Part shown: positions 45,124 through 54,942 of the stretch, one piece after another
Layout: each line of letters opens with the position of its first letter
Numbering within the stretch: position 1 is the stretch's first letter
Assembly (NCBI RefSeq): GCF_900113575.1
Contig: NZ_FOPV01000005.1
Location: 62,001 to 126,000, forward strand
Reading direction: 5' to 3'
DNA from: Nitrosospira sp. Nsp14
GTDB taxonomy: Bacteria > Pseudomonadota > Gammaproteobacteria > Burkholderiales > Nitrosomonadaceae
DNA: 64,000 nucleotides
Program-made: the position numbers and the translations under genes
The notes under the pieces: generated by a model
What the model saw: only the letters and a program-made list of their open reading frames with translations
What the model was told of the DNA's origin: nothing
The model's database searches: none

Positions 45124-45572
45124 TCCTGCCTCAAAAAAATCGGCTTGGGGATTATATCCACATTCCTTGTAATGTAATATAAATTTAATATATGGCCGCT
45201 CAGTGACGGTTCAAGGCCGTCGTGAAGTCGTGCAGCCGCAGTCGTGCGCACCCCACGCTCAAACTGGGCGGCAGTATCCCAGGAAGCCTTGGGCAAGTTG
45301 CTTTCGCGCAGCAGAGCCACGTGCGCCTCATGTGCGCGCGGACGAAATCCTTCGCCGGAGATAGGCGGTCCCGGAAGAACTTCTTCGCCTCCAGCCGAAA
45401 GAGGCGTTATCCGCCTTCCTAATTCGAGAAAGCGGCCTCGGCGCAGCTTGCTTATCGGTTATGAGGCACCTCAAACAAGGCACCTCTAAGGCAGCTTATG
45501 ATGCGATTCCTTGCGCAACTGGAGCCATCGAGGACTGAATTCGCAGTCAGCTGTTGATCGTGTTTATTACGG
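45124..45572. other. Intergenic region with no recognised gene
   Basis: This is the upstream region of the MetE-like gene and lies downstream of the first hybrid kinase. The 60 bases next to the MetE-like gene are AT-rich and could hold its promoter. No terminator or repeat stands out. Confidence 0.4.
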
Positions 45573-47678
45573 CTATTTAGCCGGCTTGTGCATCCACCGT
45601 GTCAGCGTTCTGATGGTGGCGATCAGCTCGTGCGCTTCGACGGGCTTTGGGAGGTGCGTCTGATAGCCCGCGATCATCGCTTTCATCCTGTCCTCGGGCC
45701 GCGCAAAAGCGGTGAGCGCGATGGCCGGTATATTGCCGCCGCGGGCAGCACCCAGATTTCTCACTTCGCGAATAAGCTGATAACCATCCTTTTCCGGCAT
45801 CCCGATGTCGCTGACGATCAAGTCCGGCGTCTGGTTTTTCAAAATTTCCAACGCTTCCGCGGCGCTTGCCGCGCACAGCACTTCGGCTTCGTATCTTGTC
45901 AACACTTCATGGATGAGCCCACGCGAATCTTCTTCATCATCGATAACGAGAATTTTCACCCCGGGAAGCGTAATCTGCTCCATGTGAGGGGGCAGCGACC
46001 TGGAGGCTGCGCCGAGAAGATGTGACTTGGCGTCGATGACGGGCGCGAGTGGAAGGGATAGGAAGAACGATGCGCCCTGGCCTTCGCCGGCGCTTTCCGC
46101 ATGAACCGTCCCGCCGTGCAGCCCTGCAAGCTGTTTGACAATGGAAAGCCCCAGGCCGAGGCCGCCATGCTGGCGGGTAAGCGACGAGTCCCCCTGGCGG
46201 AAACGATCAAAAACATAGGGCAGAAAGTCGGGTCGAATGCCGGGGCCGGTGTCTTTCACGGTGAGCTGCAAATGGGATTCGACCCGCTCGACGATGATAT
46301 CGACATTGCCATTGCGCGGCGTGAACTTGACCGCGTTGGATAATAGGTTCCAGATGATCTGCTGCAGGCGGTTGTTGTCCCCCGAGACCGGTCCCGCGGG
46401 GGAGCCGATGCTCTTCACGAGGCTTATCCCCTTGGCCTGAGCGGCCGGAGCAATGGACTCGACCGCCGCCTCGACCACTGTTGAGAGGTCCAGCCGCTGC
46501 ATGTCGAGCCTGACTTTCCCCGAGATAATACTGCTCATCTCGAGCAGATCCGCGATCAGCTTGTTTTGGGCGCGCGCATTTCGTTCAATGGTTTCCAACG
46601 CCCGCTGCACGTTATCCGGGCTCATGGTTCCCTGCAGCACAAGCTGGGACCATCCAAGTATCGCATTCAGCGGGGTTCTCAGTTCGTGTGACAGCGTCGC
46701 CAGGAATTCGTCCTTGAGCTGGCTTGCGCGCTCGGCTTCGGCACGCGCCTCGCGCTCGTTCTCGAGCAACTGCTTTTTTTCTTCATCCCCCCGCTTGATG
46801 CCGTCGATATCGGTATGCGACGCCACCCACATCGATACATGGCCGCGCGGGTCGCGCTTCGCCTGGGCCCGGGTCAGGTGCCAGCGATAGCGGCCGTCGA
46901 TCTGACGGATGCGATGTTCCATCTGAAACGGTTTTCCCGTGTCAAGCGCGCAGCGCCAGCGCTTGATATTCTCATCCAGATCCTCTGGATGGATAAGCTG
47001 AGTCCATTGCCAGCCCATCATCCGCTCGCTGGGCAAACCGGTATAATCCGTCCATTGCTGGTTGACGTAATCCACTTCGCCGTCAGCCCGGGTGGTGCAT
47101 ATCTTCAGGGGCATCGTATCCGCCATGAAACGCAGGCGGTCGATGCTTTCGCGTACCGCTTCCTCTGCGCGCCGGCGCGCGGTGATATCCCTGAAGCTCC
47201 AGACGCGGCCGACACTCTGCTCCTCGATGAACTGCATCTTCGAGAACCGCTCCAGCACGGTACCGTCAATAAGTTCCAGCACATCGTAGGTATCGGCAGG
47301 CCAGGCCGTATAGATTTCCGCTGCCTTCGCCAGGAAACTGTGCGGGTCCTTCACTTGCTTGCAGCAGAAAGTCAGCAGATGCCAATGCTCGCGAAAACCC
47401 GTCGCTTCGCGCGGTATCTGCCACATCTGTAAATAGCGCTCATTGAAGCGCAGGACCATGCCGTGCTCGTCGGTTACCAGGATGCCATCGGCGGTGGTCT
47501 CGATGGTGGCGCGCAGGATCGACAAAGAGTGATCGAGCTGCTTTGCTTTTTCCTCCAGCTCCTTTTTGGCCTGACGGAGATCATGCTCGGCCCGTTGCCG
47601 CGCCTGGAGAATAACGGTAGCGGTTTGCAGCGCAACGCAGCGAAGCAGCTTCTCTTCGTTGTCTTCTATCATTGCCAT
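45573..47678 (-). CDS. Hybrid sensor histidine kinase (PAS-PAS-HK-REC), copy 1
   Basis: The ATG at 47678 (AAAGGAAC upstream) gives 702 residues with no membrane segment, so it is a cytosolic sensor. A coiled coil (about 20-55) is followed by two PAS domains (about 60-180 and 185-305), and then a HisKA domain with the phospho-acceptor His331 in Leu-Ser-His-Glu-Leu-Arg-Thr-Pro. The ATPase domain has Asn and Gly boxes. A C-terminal receiver carries its Asp in Val-Ser-Asp-Ile-Gly-Met-Pro. No DNA-binding regulator is nearby. It is a close paralogue of the kinase at 49275. Confidence 0.93.
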   Translation of the reverse strand: MAMIEDNEEKLLRCVALQTATVILQARQRAEHDLRQAKKELEEKAKQLDHSLSILRATIETTADGILVTDEHGMVLRFNERYLQMWQIPREATGFREHWHLLTFCCKQVKDPHSFLAKAAEIYTAWPADTYDVLELIDGTVLERFSKMQFIEEQSVGRVWSFRDITARRRAEEAVRESIDRLRFMADTMPLKICTTRADGEVDYVNQQWTDYTGLPSERMMGWQWTQLIHPEDLDENIKRWRCALDTGKPFQMEHRIRQIDGRYRWHLTRAQAKRDPRGHVSMWVASHTDIDGIKRGDEEKKQLLENEREARAEAERASQLKDEFLATLSHELRTPLNAILGWSQLVLQGTMSPDNVQRALETIERNARAQNKLIADLLEMSSIISGKVRLDMQRLDLSTVVEAAVESIAPAAQAKGISLVKSIGSPAGPVSGDNNRLQQIIWNLLSNAVKFTPRNGNVDIIVERVESHLQLTVKDTGPGIRPDFLPYVFDRFRQGDSSLTRQHGGLGLGLSIVKQLAGLHGGTVHAESAGEGQGASFFLSLPLAPVIDAKSHLLGAASRSLPPHMEQITLPGVKILVIDDEEDSRGLIHEVLTRYEAEVLCAASAAEALEILKNQTPDLIVSDIGMPEKDGYQLIREVRNLGAARGGNIPAIALTAFARPEDRMKAMIAGYQTHLPKPVEAHELIATIRTLTRWMHKPAK

Positions 47679-48194
47679 ATATGTTCCTTTTGTCGGTTCA
47701 AAAACAACGACAGCGGAGGACAGCACGAAAAGTATTCGTTGTGGGGCCAGGATAGGGCTGCAAGAAACGGTTCCATGCCCTTTGCCAATTTACTTTCCGA
47801 ATATGCTAGCCGGATCGACTCGCCCATTCCGTACGTTCACACACAAAAATCAATAAGAGGGTCCGTGGCGAGATACGTTTTGTTTACGGCAGTTCTTGCC
47901 GGGAAAACAATAGCGAAGCCCAGGAATGAATGCACCGGGGACGCACAGCCGGAACAAAAGAGCGTCCACGGTGATGCGAACACGATATCATACGTCTCCA
48001 GATTAACCAGTACAACCCAGTACGACGCAGTACAACTCAATAAAACGCCTGAAAGCCTGTTTATTGGCGGCGCCGGCCACTCAGGGACAGGCTCCCCTCG
48101 CGGCTCGTGTTTCCACATTCCTGGCTTCAATTGTTCCGATCTGTTCGAATCAACGCGACCTGCTGAGCGACCCGCTCGGGGGGCAAGTGCGAAA
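47679..48194. other. Intergenic region with no recognised gene
   Basis: Between kinase copy 1 and the hydrolase, both on the minus strand, I see no gene. A short degenerate CAGTACRAC direct repeat (three copies, about 48007-48036) is the only pattern. Confidence 0.4.
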
Positions 48195-49106
48195 TCAGTG
48201 CGCAGCGTTGCGCTCGCGCAGATGCCAGGCAAGGAAGTCGATGATGCGGCGTTCGTATTCCCTGCCGGCGTAGGCATGCATGTTGAAGTGGCCCCCGCCC
48301 GGGACAATCCATATCTCCTTGGGCTCGCGGGCGGCGGCAAACAAGCGTTCGGTTTCCGCCATGCGCGTATGCTGATCGATGGAACCGGAGACCAGCAGAA
48401 CTGGCGCATTGAGGTTGCCTATATGGCCGATGGGATTCAGTTCGGTAACGGGAATGCCAAGCCGGAACGATAACTGCCACAGCAGAAGCGGCGAAAGGAT
48501 GGACCCGGCTTCGCCAACATGCAGCTTCATCCTGTTTTGGACGGCTTCCTCAATCGTGGGATGGAGCGATTCAAGCACCACCGCATCCAGTCTCAATGGC
48601 GTTTTTGCCAGCACGATGGCGGCTGCGCCGAGGGAAACGCCTATGGCCCCCATACGCTCACGGGGAAATGCGTTGCGTAGATAATTCACCGCGGCCTGCA
48701 CGTCCTCCGACTCGCGCACCCCGAACGTGATCCGCTCGCCGGGCGTTTCGCCATGTGCCTGCAGATCGATGAGCAGAACGCCATAGCCATGCTCGTTGAG
48801 AAACCTGGCACGGCTCAGCATCTCCACCCGGTTGCTTCGAATCGAGTGCACCAGCAATATCACGCCGGCCCCAGGTTCCCCCCGAACCAGCCAGGCATGA
48901 ACGCTGGCGTCTTCGTCGCGGGAATTGTCATGGCGGGGGACCCGCACCGATTCGACCGGAAAATCGGCGCCCAGGGATAGGGATAAGGTGCTGACCGGGG
49001 TGGGCGCTGCGCCGGAAAGAAGTTCGCCCACGGCAAGCGCAGCGAGCAGTACGGCCGCGATTCCCGACAGCATTGCAAAAAAGGCGATCAGGATCCACCG
49101 GGGCAT
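48195..49106 (-). CDS. Alpha/beta hydrolase, membrane-anchored
   Basis: A 303-residue protein with one N-terminal membrane helix (about 5-27) and a hydrolase domain likely on the periplasmic side. The nucleophile elbow is Gly-Val-Ser-Leu-Gly, with Ser at about residue 153. An earlier Val-His-Ser strand and a C-terminal Gly-Gly-Gly-His-Phe-Asn (catalytic His) complete the triad pattern. The fold looks like the BAAT/dienelactone-type peptidase-like group; the substrate is unknown. It lies between two paralogous hybrid kinases on the same strand. Confidence 0.85.
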   Translation of the reverse strand: MPRWILIAFFAMLSGIAAVLLAALAVGELLSGAAPTPVSTLSLSLGADFPVESVRVPRHDNSRDEDASVHAWLVRGEPGAGVILLVHSIRSNRVEMLSRARFLNEHGYGVLLIDLQAHGETPGERITFGVRESEDVQAAVNYLRNAFPRERMGAIGVSLGAAAIVLAKTPLRLDAVVLESLHPTIEEAVQNRMKLHVGEAGSILSPLLLWQLSFRLGIPVTELNPIGHIGNLNAPVLLVSGSIDQHTRMAETERLFAAAREPKEIWIVPGGGHFNMHAYAGREYERRIIDFLAWHLRERNAAH

Positions 49107-49274
49107 ACTCGAGTCGGCCAGTCAGGCGTGAAATGAAATTATTGTGCCACGTTCGGCAGCCGTGTGGCTTTATTCCGCAGTCACTGTCCGCGCAGCTTAT
49201 ACCGCGCTTCCCCATGTATGCAGAGATAGCCGAATCACAGCCGCCGGTTATGCCTGCCCCGTCGTTTGTGTTGG

Positions 49275-51392
49275 TTATGAATGGGCATCTTCCTCTGTCT
49301 TCTCGCTACCGGTCCATCCGATCAGGCTTCCGACTGTCGCGATCAACTCGTGCGATTCCACCGGTTTGGATAAATGCCGTTGAAATCCAGCGAGCAAGGC
49401 TTTGGTGCGGTCTGTGGAATGAGCGCACGCAGTCAGCGCGATAGCCGGGGTCCGGCCTCCCTGAGCTGCGGGCAGGCTGCGTACCGCGCGAACGAATTGG
49501 TATCCATCCTCTTCGGGCATGCCGATGTCGCTTATGAGCACATCCGGCCTCCGATTCTTGAGGACTTCAAGTCCTTCCGCGGCGCTTGCAGCGGTGAACA
49601 CGTCGGCTTCGGATTGAGTGAGCGCCTCTTTAATGAGTTCGCGTGCATCCGGCTCATCTTCGATCACAAGCACTTTCAATCCCCTAAGGGTCATTTCGCC
49701 CCCATCCGGATCGAAAGGCATGGGAGCCGCCAAAGACGCGGCCATTTTCTGGTTGCTAACCGGGGCGAGCGGGAGGCTGACGATAAAAGATGCACCCTTT
49801 CCTTCGCCCGGACTTTCTGCCCGGACGTTTCCTCCATGCAGCGTCACAAGTTGTTTGACGATGGCAAGGCCGAGTCCCAGTCCCCCGTAGCTGCGCGTGA
49901 GCGAGGAATCCGCCTGGCGAAACCGGTCGAATACATCCGCCAGGAACTCCTGCTTGATGCCCGCGCCAGAGTCCTTGACCGTCAGTTCGAGATGCGACGC
50001 CACCCTTTCGACGACCACCTCTATCGTGCCACCTTTTGGGGTGAATTTGACTGCATTGGAAAGGATGTTCCAGATGACCTGCTGCAAGCGGCTGTTATCG
50101 CCAGTAACCAGTCCAGCCGCCGGATCGATTGTTTTTCGAAGGTGAATCCCCTTTGCCTCCACAGCCGGCAGAATCGATTCAACCGCTGCCTCGGCCACGG
50201 CAGCCAGATCCAGTTGGTGCACGTCGAGCCTGAATTTTCCTAATACAATACTGCTCATTTCGAGGAGATCCTCGATAAGCTCGTTCTGCGCGCGCGCATT
50301 CCTCTCGATGATCTCCAGACCCCGCTGTATGTTCTCCGGACGCATTGTTCCCTGCAAAATCAGCTGCGACCATCCGAGAATTGCGTTGAGTGGCGTCCTG
50401 AGCTCATGAGAAAGGGTGGCGAGAAACTCATCCTTGATGCGGCTGGCGCGCTCGGCCTCGCCTCGCGCGATTCGCTCGCGCTCGAGCAGCTGCTGTCTTT
50501 CGTTGTCCGCGCGCTTGAGCGCATCGATATCGGTATTCGAACCCACCCACATCGAGACTGCTCCGTTAACGTCCCGCCGCGCTTGAGCACGAAGCAGATG
50601 CCAGCGGTAGTCGCCGGTTGCCTGCCGGAAGCGGCATTCCATTTGATACGGCTCCGCCGTGCCAACCGAATGCAGCCAGCCCTGCAAGGTCTCGTCCACG
50701 TCGTCGGCATGGATCAGCCGGGTCCATCCCCAGTCCGTAAGTTCCCGTAAAGTCAGCCCGGTGTAATCCTGCCATTGCCGGTTGAGATAGTCGAACGAGC
50801 CATCGGCGCGTGCGGTAAAAATCTTTTGCGGCATCGCGTCGGCCATGAAGGACATCCGCTGGCCGGTTTCCCGCAGGGCCTCCGCTGTGCGTGCGCGCGC
50901 GGTCACGTCGCGGAAGCTCCAGCCACGGCCGAAGCGCTTGCCCCCGATATACTGCGCCCTGGAATACCGCTCAAAAACCCTGCCGTCGGCAAGCGCCATC
51001 AAATCGTGGCTTCCCTCCGGCCACGCCGCGTAAATTTCAGCGGTATTCTGCAGGAATTGTTGCGGATCCTTCAAGCATTCACAGTGGGACTCAAGCAGTT
51101 GCCGATGCTGTGCAGCATGTTCCGCAACTTCGCGGGATATGCCCCACATCTGCAGATAACGCTCGTTGAAGAGGAGGATGTGCCCAGTTTCGTCGGTGAA
51201 CAGAATCGCATCGGAAGTTGATTCAATCGCCGCGCGCAGCACGGAGAGAGAGCGCTCGAGTTGGCTCGTTCTTTCTTCAAGCGATCCCCTGGTCTGCTCA
51301 AGCTCGCCTTTCATGCATCGGCTGGCGTCCAGCACGCTGGAGGAATCGGATACAACCGGACGCTGTGGGTTATTCTCGTCATCTTCCATCAT
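49275..51392 (-). CDS. Hybrid sensor histidine kinase (PAS-PAS-HK-REC), copy 2
   Basis: A 705-residue soluble hybrid kinase starting at the ATG at 51392 (GAGGGG upstream); the adjacent ATG at 51389 is an alternative. It has the same layout as copy 1: coiled coil, two PAS domains, HisKA with Leu-Ser-His-Glu-Leu-Arg-Thr-Pro, ATPase domain, receiver with Ile-Ser-Asp-Ile-Gly-Met-Pro-Glu-Glu-Asp-Gly. Long stretches around the H-box and the ATPase domain are nearly the same in both, which suggests duplication. The divergent start of a third kinase is 292 bases away. Confidence 0.93.
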   Translation of the reverse strand: MMEDDENNPQRPVVSDSSSVLDASRCMKGELEQTRGSLEERTSQLERSLSVLRAAIESTSDAILFTDETGHILLFNERYLQMWGISREVAEHAAQHRQLLESHCECLKDPQQFLQNTAEIYAAWPEGSHDLMALADGRVFERYSRAQYIGGKRFGRGWSFRDVTARARTAEALRETGQRMSFMADAMPQKIFTARADGSFDYLNRQWQDYTGLTLRELTDWGWTRLIHADDVDETLQGWLHSVGTAEPYQMECRFRQATGDYRWHLLRAQARRDVNGAVSMWVGSNTDIDALKRADNERQQLLERERIARGEAERASRIKDEFLATLSHELRTPLNAILGWSQLILQGTMRPENIQRGLEIIERNARAQNELIEDLLEMSSIVLGKFRLDVHQLDLAAVAEAAVESILPAVEAKGIHLRKTIDPAAGLVTGDNSRLQQVIWNILSNAVKFTPKGGTIEVVVERVASHLELTVKDSGAGIKQEFLADVFDRFRQADSSLTRSYGGLGLGLAIVKQLVTLHGGNVRAESPGEGKGASFIVSLPLAPVSNQKMAASLAAPMPFDPDGGEMTLRGLKVLVIEDEPDARELIKEALTQSEADVFTAASAAEGLEVLKNRRPDVLISDIGMPEEDGYQFVRAVRSLPAAQGGRTPAIALTACAHSTDRTKALLAGFQRHLSKPVESHELIATVGSLIGWTGSEKTEEDAHS

Positions 51393-51684
51393 TTTCCCCT
51401 CGTGGTCGTTTGTTGCCGGTAACCGGAAGCGGGAACAGCTGGCGCCAAAGAGCGGACTTGAGGACAGCCGCCGCAATTTTTGTTATTTCTTGCTTTGATC
51501 TTCGTCAACGAGGCGGGTTTATAACCTCTTTATAGTTTATCCGCATGCCTTCCGCCGTTCACATGCCGACAAATGCTCATGCTTGTATTTTGCAAGCTAC
51601 GCGACAGTTGGCTTCCGATATCGGGAAATGTTATAAAGGGCAAATGCCAGCACCTATTAAAAAAAATGGAGGTAGCCATAATCC

Positions 51685-54483
51685 ATGAGCCTGCCTGAGA
51701 TACCCGGCTGGCTGCGCGGCAGTGAAATGGGCGAGCAGATTTTTGCACATGACTGGGCTGAATCCGGTCTGGGTCCAATAGAAAGCTGGCCGCCGCACCT
51801 TAAGCTCGCAGTCAATATCATCCTTTTGCTGCCGTCGGCAACCATACTGCTATGGGGCCCTGAGTTCATCCAGATCTATAATGACCGCTTCCGCGATACG
51901 ATGGGCGTGAAGCATCCCAACGCCCTTGGTCAGCCGGTGCGCATATCCTGGCCGGAGGGCTGGGATTTTACCGCTCCCATCATCGAAGGCGTCATGATGC
52001 GCCGCGAGTCCCACCTGTTCGATGAGCAACGGCTGGTGCTGAACCGCAAGGGAGCGCCGGAAGAATGTTTTTTACGGCTCACATACAGCCCCGTTCCAGG
52101 CGCGTTGCCCGGCCAACCGGGGTTCGATGAGACCCCCCCGGGCGGCGTGCTCGTGACTGTCGTCGACACAACGGACCTGGTCAATGCGCGCCGGCGCGAG
52201 GCCGAGCGGGTCCAACTTAAGGAGGCGCTGCAGGCGAAGCGGATCGAGTTGCTGGAAGAGGTATTTCGTACCGCGCCCTCGTTCCTGCACGTGCTGCGGG
52301 GCCCGGATTTCATTTTCGAATTCGCCAATGATGCGTATTACCAGCTTGTCGGCAGGCGCGAATTGATCGGCCGTCCGGCCTTTGAGGCGCTGCCGGAGAC
52401 AGCGGAATGCGGTTTCCAGGACCGGCTCACCCAAGTCATGTCCACCTGCAAACCGTTCGTCGGCTTCGAGCTTCCGGTGAAGTTAAGCCCCGGCGATGGG
52501 AGTCCGGCCGAAGAGCATTACATCGATCTCGTCTATTTGCCGCTGCTGGACGAGAACGGCACCTGCGAGCGCGTTCTTGGACACGGCATCGACGTAACCA
52601 TGCATGTGAAGAAGCGCAAGCAGGCGGAAGAGGCGCTGCGCGAGAGCGAGGAACGCTTCCGGCGGGCGCTCGAGATCGACACCATTGGCGTTATTTTTTT
52701 CGACGGTGGCGGCGGGATTACCGAAGCCAACGATGCTTTCCTGAAAATGAGCCGGTTCGACCAGCACGATGAGCGCGCGGGTTTGGGCCACTGTAATATT
52801 GTGACGCCGCCGGAATGGCGGGAGCTGGCTTTGCGTGCCATCCGCGAATTCAAGTCAACCGGGCAAACCGTTTCCTACGAGCAGGAGTTCCGCCGCGACG
52901 ACGGCTCGCGCTGGTGGGGGTTGTTTACCGCAAAGCAGCTCGACGCGGGCGAGAGCGTCGGGTATGTGATCGACATTACCAAGCGCCAGCGCGCCGAACA
53001 GAACCTGCGCGAGAGCGAGGCACGGTTCCGAGCCCTGGCGGAGGCATCGCCCGCGCTGATCTGGCAGGTGGACGCCCAGTGTCATGTGGTTTACCTCAAC
53101 CAGGTCTTCCTCGACACATTCGGTATGTCCGCCTGCGAACTCATGCCGAACGGGTGGCAATCCTTTCTCCACCCCGACGACGCGCCCGGCTATATCGCGG
53201 CGCTGGAGCAGGCGGTGCGGAAGCGGAGCCGCCTGCAGCACCGTGTGCGGGTAAAGAACGCGCAGGGCGAATGGCGTTGGCTGAAGTCATATGCGCTGCC
53301 ATGGTTCACTGCTGCCGATGAGTACGCGGGGCACGTCGGTGTGTCCATCGATATCACCGCGCTGCTGGACGCCGACCGGCGCAAGGATGAGTTCCTGGCC
53401 ACGCTTGCGCATGAGCTGCGAAACCCGCTGGCACCGATTTCGAACGCGCTGGCGCTGATCGCCCGCCCGGATGGCGAGGCGGCTCTCCCTCATCTGTTGC
53501 CGGTGATTACCCGCCAAGTCGATTATATGGTCCGGCTGGTGGATGATCTGCTGGAGATATCGCGGATCACCAGCGGCAAGGTGGAATTACGGCGCGGGGC
53601 GGTGGATCTGAACACGGTGCTGCGCAACGCGGTCGAGGCGAGCAGGGCGCTGATCGATGAGAACCAACATAAGCTAAGCCTGTCGCTTCCAGAGACCTCG
53701 CTGATGGTTTACGGCGACACGGTTCGACTTGAGCAGATATTTACCAATCTGCTCAATAATGCGGCGAGATATACGCCAAGAGGCGGCCAGATCTGGATGA
53801 ACGCCCGCCGGGATGGGGATAGCGCCATCATATCGGTTCGGGATAATGGCATCGGCATATTGCCCGACATGCTCCCGCGCCTGTTCGATATGTTCGCGCA
53901 GGAGCGCCGGATGGGCGCCGGGGCGCAGGAGGGTCTGGGCATCGGTCTCCATCTGGTCGAGCGGCTGGTCAAGATGCATGGCGGCTCCGTCGAGGCCCAC
54001 AGCGGCGGCAAGGATCAAGGCACGGAGATCGTCGTGCGCCTGCCCCTGTCACAAACACAAACCTCTGCAATCACCGCGGCGCCCGCCAGCACGACGGCGC
54101 CGGGGAGCAGGGCTTCCGCGTCCCGCGACATACGCGTGCTGGTAGTGGACGATAATCATGATGCGGGCGAGGTTCTGGCGATGCTGCTTGAGTCGATGGG
54201 CTTCGGAGCCCGAGCCGTCGATAGCGGGCCGGCGGCTCTTGCGGCCCTGCCGGACTACCAGCCGAACGTGATCCTGATGGATATCGGCATGCCGGGTATG
54301 AGCGGGTACGACGTGGCACGGCACATTCGGGAACAGCCTCAGTACGAACATATCAAGCTGGTCGCGCTCACGGGCTGGGGACAGGAAAAGGACCGCCGCC
54401 TCTCGCGCGAGAGCGGCTTTGACCATCACCTTACCAAGCCAGTCGATTTCAAGGTCCTGAAGAGCTTGATCACCTCGCTATAA
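51685..54483 (+). CDS. Multi-PAS hybrid histidine kinase
   Basis: A 932-residue soluble kinase. The first 150 residues form a PAS-like domain beginning with a Trp-Pro-rich segment. Three further PAS domains follow (about 190-310, 325-440 and 445-560), then HisKA with phospho-acceptor His576 in Leu-Ala-His-Glu-Leu-Arg-Asn-Pro, an ATPase domain (Asn-Leu-Leu-Asn-Asn-Ala-Ala-Arg-Tyr), a Thr/Ala/Ser linker, and a receiver whose Asp866 lies in Met-Asp-Ile-Gly-Met-Pro-Gly-Met. Its H-box has Asn where copies 1 and 2 have Thr, so it is a different lineage. GGAGGT lies 12 bases before the start. Confidence 0.92.
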   Translation: MSLPEIPGWLRGSEMGEQIFAHDWAESGLGPIESWPPHLKLAVNIILLLPSATILLWGPEFIQIYNDRFRDTMGVKHPNALGQPVRISWPEGWDFTAPIIEGVMMRRESHLFDEQRLVLNRKGAPEECFLRLTYSPVPGALPGQPGFDETPPGGVLVTVVDTTDLVNARRREAERVQLKEALQAKRIELLEEVFRTAPSFLHVLRGPDFIFEFANDAYYQLVGRRELIGRPAFEALPETAECGFQDRLTQVMSTCKPFVGFELPVKLSPGDGSPAEEHYIDLVYLPLLDENGTCERVLGHGIDVTMHVKKRKQAEEALRESEERFRRALEIDTIGVIFFDGGGGITEANDAFLKMSRFDQHDERAGLGHCNIVTPPEWRELALRAIREFKSTGQTVSYEQEFRRDDGSRWWGLFTAKQLDAGESVGYVIDITKRQRAEQNLRESEARFRALAEASPALIWQVDAQCHVVYLNQVFLDTFGMSACELMPNGWQSFLHPDDAPGYIAALEQAVRKRSRLQHRVRVKNAQGEWRWLKSYALPWFTAADEYAGHVGVSIDITALLDADRRKDEFLATLAHELRNPLAPISNALALIARPDGEAALPHLLPVITRQVDYMVRLVDDLLEISRITSGKVELRRGAVDLNTVLRNAVEASRALIDENQHKLSLSLPETSLMVYGDTVRLEQIFTNLLNNAARYTPRGGQIWMNARRDGDSAIISVRDNGIGILPDMLPRLFDMFAQERRMGAGAQEGLGIGLHLVERLVKMHGGSVEAHSGGKDQGTEIVVRLPLSQTQTSAITAAPASTTAPGSRASASRDIRVLVVDDNHDAGEVLAMLLESMGFGARAVDSGPAALAALPDYQPNVILMDIGMPGMSGYDVARHIREQPQYEHIKLVALTGWGQEKDRRLSRESGFDHHLTKPVDFKVLKSLITSL

Positions 54484-54663
54484 ACTCCCCAGTTCCTCTA
54501 TCCTTTCCCCGGGACAATCCCACGGTTAGATGGCTGGCCGTCGCGGGTTGCCCCGTCATGCTTTTCCTTCATCGCTGTGCCAACGCAAACGCAAACGGGG
54601 GCGCCTTTCAGGGGCGAATGAACGTTCTGTGCGCTACTGCACTGTCTGTTAGAACCGGTGATA

Positions 54664-54740
54664 GGAAACTCTGAACGAGTCCCCGGTCCCGAGCCCCCCA
54701 GTCCTTGGCGCGACGGTGCCTTTTGCGGCGAAACTTACGA
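54664..54740 (+). repeat. Degenerate solo IS5-like end, copy C
   Basis: GGAAACTCTGAACGAGTC at 54664 matches the element end at 41845 at most positions. After a short inserted stretch, the blocks TTGGCGCGACGG and CTTTTGC seen in the other copies return. No right end is found. The region 54484-54942 otherwise holds no gene. Confidence 0.5.
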
Positions 54741-54875
54741 ATGGCATGGTACGTGGCATGCACGAAGGCGACGCGTTATTTCCTCTACCCAATTCCAATT
54801 TCATCCTGCAAAGCTGCCCTTGCGGCCCGGTGTCTCAGGCGTTGCTTGAATTCCCTAGGATTTTACTTCGGCAAG

Positions 54876-54908
54876 CTTACTTGGCGCTTACTTGGCGCTT
54901 ACTCGGCG
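54876..54908 (+). repeat. Three 11-bp tandem repeats before a dehydrogenase gene
   Basis: CTTACTTGGCG occurs twice, then CTTACTCGGCG. The array ends 34 bases before the dehydrogenase start at 54943. Confidence 0.85.
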
Positions 54909-54942
54909 GTATCGAGAGATCGATTTTTTGAGGAGACAATCC

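Noticed and set aside
48007-48036. CAGTACRAC short direct repeats
   Set aside because: Only three degenerate copies in a gene-free region; could be chance.
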